Shown here: positions 60,968-64,000 of the stretch, piece after piece
How positions within the stretch are numbered: the stretch's first letter is position 1
Layout of the letters: each line of letters begins with the position of its first letter
Source of the DNA: Flavobacterium sp. HBTb2-11-1
Lineage (GTDB): Bacteria > Bacteroidota > Bacteroidia > Flavobacteriales > Flavobacteriaceae
NCBI RefSeq assembly: GCF_009826975.1
Contig: NZ_WUMO01000013.1
Coordinates: 1-64,000 of the forward strand
Length of the DNA stretch: 64,000 bases
Direction: 5' to 3'
Made by a program: the position numbers and the translations under genes
The notes under the pieces: model-generated
The model's input: the letters and a program-made list of their open reading frames with translations, nothing else
The model's database searches: none
What the model was told of the DNA's origin: nothing

Positions 60968-61099
60968 AAGGTTCAAAGGAGCAAAGGTACAGAGGTACAA
61001 AGATTAAAAAACGAGGCTGTCTCAAAAGACAGCCTCGTTTTTGTTTTTAGAATAGTTGAGAAACCTTTGAACCTTTGTTGCTCTGAGCCTTTGCACCTT
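60968..61099. repeat. Word-like inverted repeat flanking a terminator
   Basis: AAGGTTCAAAGGAGCAAAGGTACAGAGG (60968-60995) faces GAACCTTTGTTGCTCTGAGCCTTTGCACCTT (61069-61099) in imperfect inverted form. Between them sits the terminator at 61006-61043. Confidence 0.65.
61006..61043. terminator. Strong bidirectional intrinsic terminator
   Basis: ACGAGGCTGTCT pairs perfectly with AGACAGCCTCGT over a CAAA loop, with A and T runs on both sides, between the bacilliredoxin gene and the convergent efflux gene. Confidence 0.95.
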
Positions 61100-62465
61100 A
61101 TAAGTTCCATCCCCCGCCAAGTGCTTTGTACAATTCAACCATTGAACTTAATTGTCTTTCAGATAATTGTGCTAAGCTTAATTGCGCGTTAAAAAGATTG
61201 GTTTCTACATCTAAAACTTCTAAGTAAGAAACGTAACCGCTGTCATATCTTTCATGAGATAGTTTGTAGTTTATTAAAGCGGCCTGAACCTGTCTGTTGC
61301 GTGCTTTCCATTCTTCTTGATAAGTTCTGACATTTTGTATGGATTGTTCTACTTCTGAAACAGCATCGATATACGTTTTCTGATAAAGGAATTTGTACTG
61401 TTCTGCCTGTTGTCTGTTTATCTCAACTCTTCTTTTGTTTTTTCCGAAAGCGAATATTGGTCCAGCAATTCCTCCAGAAGCATTTTGCAAATACGAACTT
61501 CCTAGAAACAGATTGCTCAAATCGGCGCTGGCAAATCCGGCAATTGCAGCTAGATTGATAGACGGAAAACGCATTGCTTGAGCTACGCCAATTCTTTCAT
61601 TGGCAGCCACATATCTTAATTCGGCTGCTTTTACGTCGGGTCTATTTTCCAATAAGGCAGACGGAATCGATAACGGAATTTTGCTGACGATCTGTAACTC
61701 GGTATTGCTTTTCCCTCTCGGAATTTCAGTAGGAAGCTGACCTGTAAGCAGTGCAATGGCATTTTCTTGATAGGTTATTTGTCTTTCTATGTTAGGAATT
61801 GCTGCTTCGGCAATGGCAACCTGTTGTTCAATCTGTACTTTGTCAACTTCAGAGATATACCCTTTTTCAAATCTCTCGCTTATAATTTCATAATATTTTT
61901 GTCTTGTTTCAAGCGTATGCTTTGTTATTTCCAGCTGATCATCAAAGTTTCGCATCTGAAAGTATGCTATGGCAATATTGGCGACGATATCAGACAATAT
62001 TACTTTACGAGCTTCTTCTGTCGCTAGAAGTTCATTTTTAACAGCATTATTTTCATGGCGAAATTTACCCCAGAAATCAAGTTCCCAAGACATAGTTGCG
62101 CCAGCAGTTGATGGAGTAATGTATTTCTCGTTGCTGTTTATAGTAGCTCCATATTGGATGCTAGGAAATAAATCGGCTTTGGTATAACCTAATTGGGCAC
62201 GAAACTGCTCAATTCTTGAAACTGCAATTTTTAGATCATAGTTATTCTCAAGACCTTTTTGAATAAGACCTTTTAAAACATCATCATTAAACAGGTCGAA
62301 CCATTTTAAATTGGTTACGGAAGCGAGACTGTCTAAATTTCTTTCGTTTATATAGGAATCTGATTTTAACTGCTCAGGTTTTTTATATTTTGGACCAACC
62401 ATACATCCTACCGGAAATAAGGAAAGAACCAATACAATAACGATTATTTTATATTTCTTACTCAT
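61098..62465 (-). CDS. TolC-family outer-membrane efflux lipoprotein (NodT/OprM type)
   Basis: A 455-residue outer-membrane channel of RND efflux systems. The lipobox ends at C21 (FPVGC), followed by MVGPKYKKPE, typical of the NodT group. The paired OEP repeats have long coiled-coil helices, e.g. ENNYDLKIAVSRIEQFRAQLGYTKAD and NYKLSHERYDSGYVSYLEVLDVE. Its start overlaps the RND gene stop by 8 nt, so translation is probably coupled in the order RND then TolC. Confidence 0.95.
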   Translation of the reverse strand: MSKKYKIIVIVLVLSLFPVGCMVGPKYKKPEQLKSDSYINERNLDSLASVTNLKWFDLFNDDVLKGLIQKGLENNYDLKIAVSRIEQFRAQLGYTKADLFPSIQYGATINSNEKYITPSTAGATMSWELDFWGKFRHENNAVKNELLATEEARKVILSDIVANIAIAYFQMRNFDDQLEITKHTLETRQKYYEIISERFEKGYISEVDKVQIEQQVAIAEAAIPNIERQITYQENAIALLTGQLPTEIPRGKSNTELQIVSKIPLSIPSALLENRPDVKAAELRYVAANERIGVAQAMRFPSINLAAIAGFASADLSNLFLGSSYLQNASGGIAGPIFAFGKNKRRVEINRQQAEQYKFLYQKTYIDAVSEVEQSIQNVRTYQEEWKARNRQVQAALINYKLSHERYDSGYVSYLEVLDVETNLFNAQLSLAQLSERQLSSMVELYKALGGGWNL

Positions 62466-64000
62466 GGTCTGTAGTATTTGATTCTACATTGTTTTCTCCT
62501 GTTGTGATTGTTTCTTCTTTCTTGTGTCCAATTTTTTCAATCATAACAAATAGACCCGGTACAATTAATACACCTAAAACGGTGGCGATCAACATGCCGC
62601 TAAATACGGCCATTCCCATTACAATACGAGCTTGAGAACCTGCACCTGTAGCAGTCAATAACGGAACAACCCCGAGAATGAAAGCAAAAGCAGTCATCAG
62701 AATCGGTCGAAAACGAAGCCTTGCCGCGTACATTGCCGATTCGTAAAGAGGTTTTCCTCTTTCATATTCTTCTTTGGCAAACTCAACGATCAGAATGGCA
62801 TTTTTCGCTACCAATCCAATAAGCAAAACGAGTCCGATTTGCGCAAAAACGTTATTGACATAAGCATCACTTCCAAATCTTGCTAGAAGAAGTCCTAAAA
62901 ATGCTCCGAATACCGCAAAAGGAGCTCCAAGCAGTACGCTAAATGGCAGTTTCCAGCTTTCGTATTGCGCGGCAAGAATTAAGAATACAAAAACCAATGC
63001 CATAATAAATACGGATGATCCTCCAGGTGAATGTTTTTCCTGATACGATAAGTTGATGTAATCGTAGCTCATATCTGCAGGCAGAGTTTCTTTGGCCACT
63101 TCTTCCAATGCAGTTAAAGCTTGCGCACTACTATAACCGTCGTTCGGACTTCCTCCAATTTCAGCAGATCGGAATAAGTTTAAACGATTCGTGAAATCGG
63201 GGCCAGAAACTTTTGTTGCTGTAACCAGTGTCGAAACTGGAAGCATGTCGCCTTTATTGTTTTTCACATAAATCATGTTTAAATCTTCTGGCTTAACACG
63301 ATTGACAGCTTCTCCCTGTACGTAAACTTTGTATTGACGCCCAAAACGGTTAAAGTCATTTACGTAACTTCCTCCTAAGAATGCTCCAAGCGCTTCGGTG
63401 ACTTTAGAAACAGGTATTCCTAATTTCATTGCCTTGTCGTTGTCGATATCTAGTTTAATTTGTGGAGTACCAGCATTAAAAGTGGTATAAATTCGTTTTA
63501 TTTCAGGTCGCTGCTGTGCCGCGGCAATAAATTTTTGTGTCTGTTCAGCTAAGTATTGCGGAGTATTTCCTCCACGATCTTGCAACATTAAGCTAAATCC
63601 AGCAGAAGCACCTAAACCTTGAATTGCAGGCGGACCAAATGAAAAACAGGTTGCTGTCGTAATTTGAGTGGCCAGTTTTTTATTGAATCGGTCTACAAAC
63701 TGTTTAGCCGTTTCAGCTCTTTCTTCCCAAGGTTTTAACGAAATAAAGATGAAAGCATTATTAGGCTGATAGGAGTTTGTAAGCATACTAAATCCGTTTA
63801 TGGTTGTATAAGACAGAATAGATTTCTCTTCTTTAAGAAAACTGTCTACTTTTCTTGATATTTCATCGGTACGCTGTAATGATGATGCAGGTGGTAAAGC
63901 AATATTTACCAAAACATACCCCTGATCTTCTTCAGGAATAAATCCTAACGGAATTTTTTTGCCTAAAAGAACAATCGAAGCAAGTATCACGGCTAGTAAA
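62458..64000 (-). CDS. RND efflux transporter (HAE1/AcrB-like), C-terminal half
   Basis: The reading frame stays open to the window end, so only about the last 513 residues of a ~1,050-residue inner-membrane pump are seen; the GTG at 63990 is internal. The visible part begins near GFIPEEDQGYVLVN and includes the porter-domain DxxAMKLGIPVS segment (NDKAMKLG) and the FGASAGF/ALG loops. Transmembrane helices include QIGLVLLIGLVAKNAILIVEFA and RFRPILMTAFAFILGVVPLL. Together with the downstream TolC gene it forms a drug or metabolite efflux system; the periplasmic adaptor lies outside the window. Confidence 0.95.
   Translation of the reverse strand, partial: LLAVILASIVLLGKKIPLGFIPEEDQGYVLVNIALPPASSLQRTDEISRKVDSFLKEEKSILSYTTINGFSMLTNSYQPNNAFIFISLKPWEERAETAKQFVDRFNKKLATQITTATCFSFGPPAIQGLGASAGFSLMLQDRGGNTPQYLAEQTQKFIAAAQQRPEIKRIYTTFNAGTPQIKLDIDNDKAMKLGIPVSKVTEALGAFLGGSYVNDFNRFGRQYKVYVQGEAVNRVKPEDLNMIYVKNNKGDMLPVSTLVTATKVSGPDFTNRLNLFRSAEIGGSPNDGYSSAQALTALEEVAKETLPADMSYDYINLSYQEKHSPGGSSVFIMALVFVFLILAAQYESWKLPFSVLLGAPFAVFGAFLGLLLARFGSDAYVNNVFAQIGLVLLIGLVAKNAILIVEFAKEEYERGKPLYESAMYAARLRFRPILMTAFAFILGVVPLLTATGAGSQARIVMGMAVFSGMLIATVLGVLIVPGLFVMIEKIGHKKEETITTGENNVESNTTDHE

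Noticed and set aside
1..64000. rRNA, tRNA or known riboswitch genes
   Set aside because: I looked for cloverleaf-like and conserved rRNA stretches in the gaps and saw none; a covariance-model scan would be decisive.

Overview
The window looks like chromosome of a Flavobacterium-type member of the Bacteroidota. It is AT-rich, and many genes are preceded by TAnnTTTG (-7) promoter elements rather than Shine-Dalgarno sequences. It carries a type 9 secretion (T9SS) gliding adhesin with a SprF partner, many SPII lipoproteins, a TonB-dependent receptor, and intergenic repeats typical of this genus. No rRNA, tRNA, CRISPR array or prophage was recognised.

Layout. 1-5.7 kb: 3' part of a SprB-like adhesin and SprF. 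5.8-11.4 kb: pgk, a LysM lytic transglycosylase, two lipoproteins and a GNAT enzyme. 11.4-15.2 kb (minus): rnpA, a DUF4349 lipoprotein, a C-terminal processing protease and a tandem OmpA protein. 15.3-18 kb: PlsC, an acyl-ACP desaturase and an HD protein. 18-22.9 kb (minus): a secreted hydrolase flanked by two unannotated paralogous ~40-residue membrane proteins, then feoA-feoB with a small Cys-rich FeoB partner, and a SCO protein. 23-25.2 kb: an M13 peptidase. 25.4-43.5 kb: an extended heme region with hemB, hemF, hemE, hemD, hemC, hemA, hemH and hemJ. Interspersed with these are a c-type cytochrome, a class I aldolase, a RAYT transposase with REPIN-like doublets, a globin-like lipoprotein with a membrane partner, and an AraC regulator. 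43.7-46 kb: an orphan histidine kinase and a crotonase. 46.6-54.5 kb: a metal-homeostasis block with a DtxR/MntR regulator, an NRAMP-UspA fusion, a Fur/Zur-type regulator, MerC, a thioredoxin-reductase-like flavoprotein, a TonB receptor and a thioredoxin. 54.8-59.1 kb: three glycosyltransferases and a DUF6492-type protein. 59.2-61 kb: lycopene cyclase and bacilliredoxin. 61-64 kb: TolC-type and RND efflux proteins, the latter cut by the window edge.

How the genes work together. The heme genes cover glutamyl-tRNA to protoheme except HemL, which is not seen here. Iron uptake (FeoAB), ferrochelatase and heme-using or electron-transfer proteins (cytochrome c, globin-like protein, SCO) lie close by. 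In the metal block, two shared operator-like palindromes can be read directly: TTTAGA-N4-TCTAAA at the NRAMP and TonB-receptor promoters, and GCAACAATGTTGC plus TGCAA-N5-TTGCA over the merC promoter beside the Fur-family gene.

The most interesting unexplained items are the pair of paralogous mini-proteins at 18.1 and 19.4 kb, the RAYT with three inverted REP doublets inside the heme gene run, the globin-like lipoprotein pair, a 17-bp hairpin that would bury the start codon of the gene after hemF, and several families of word-like inverted intergenic repeats.
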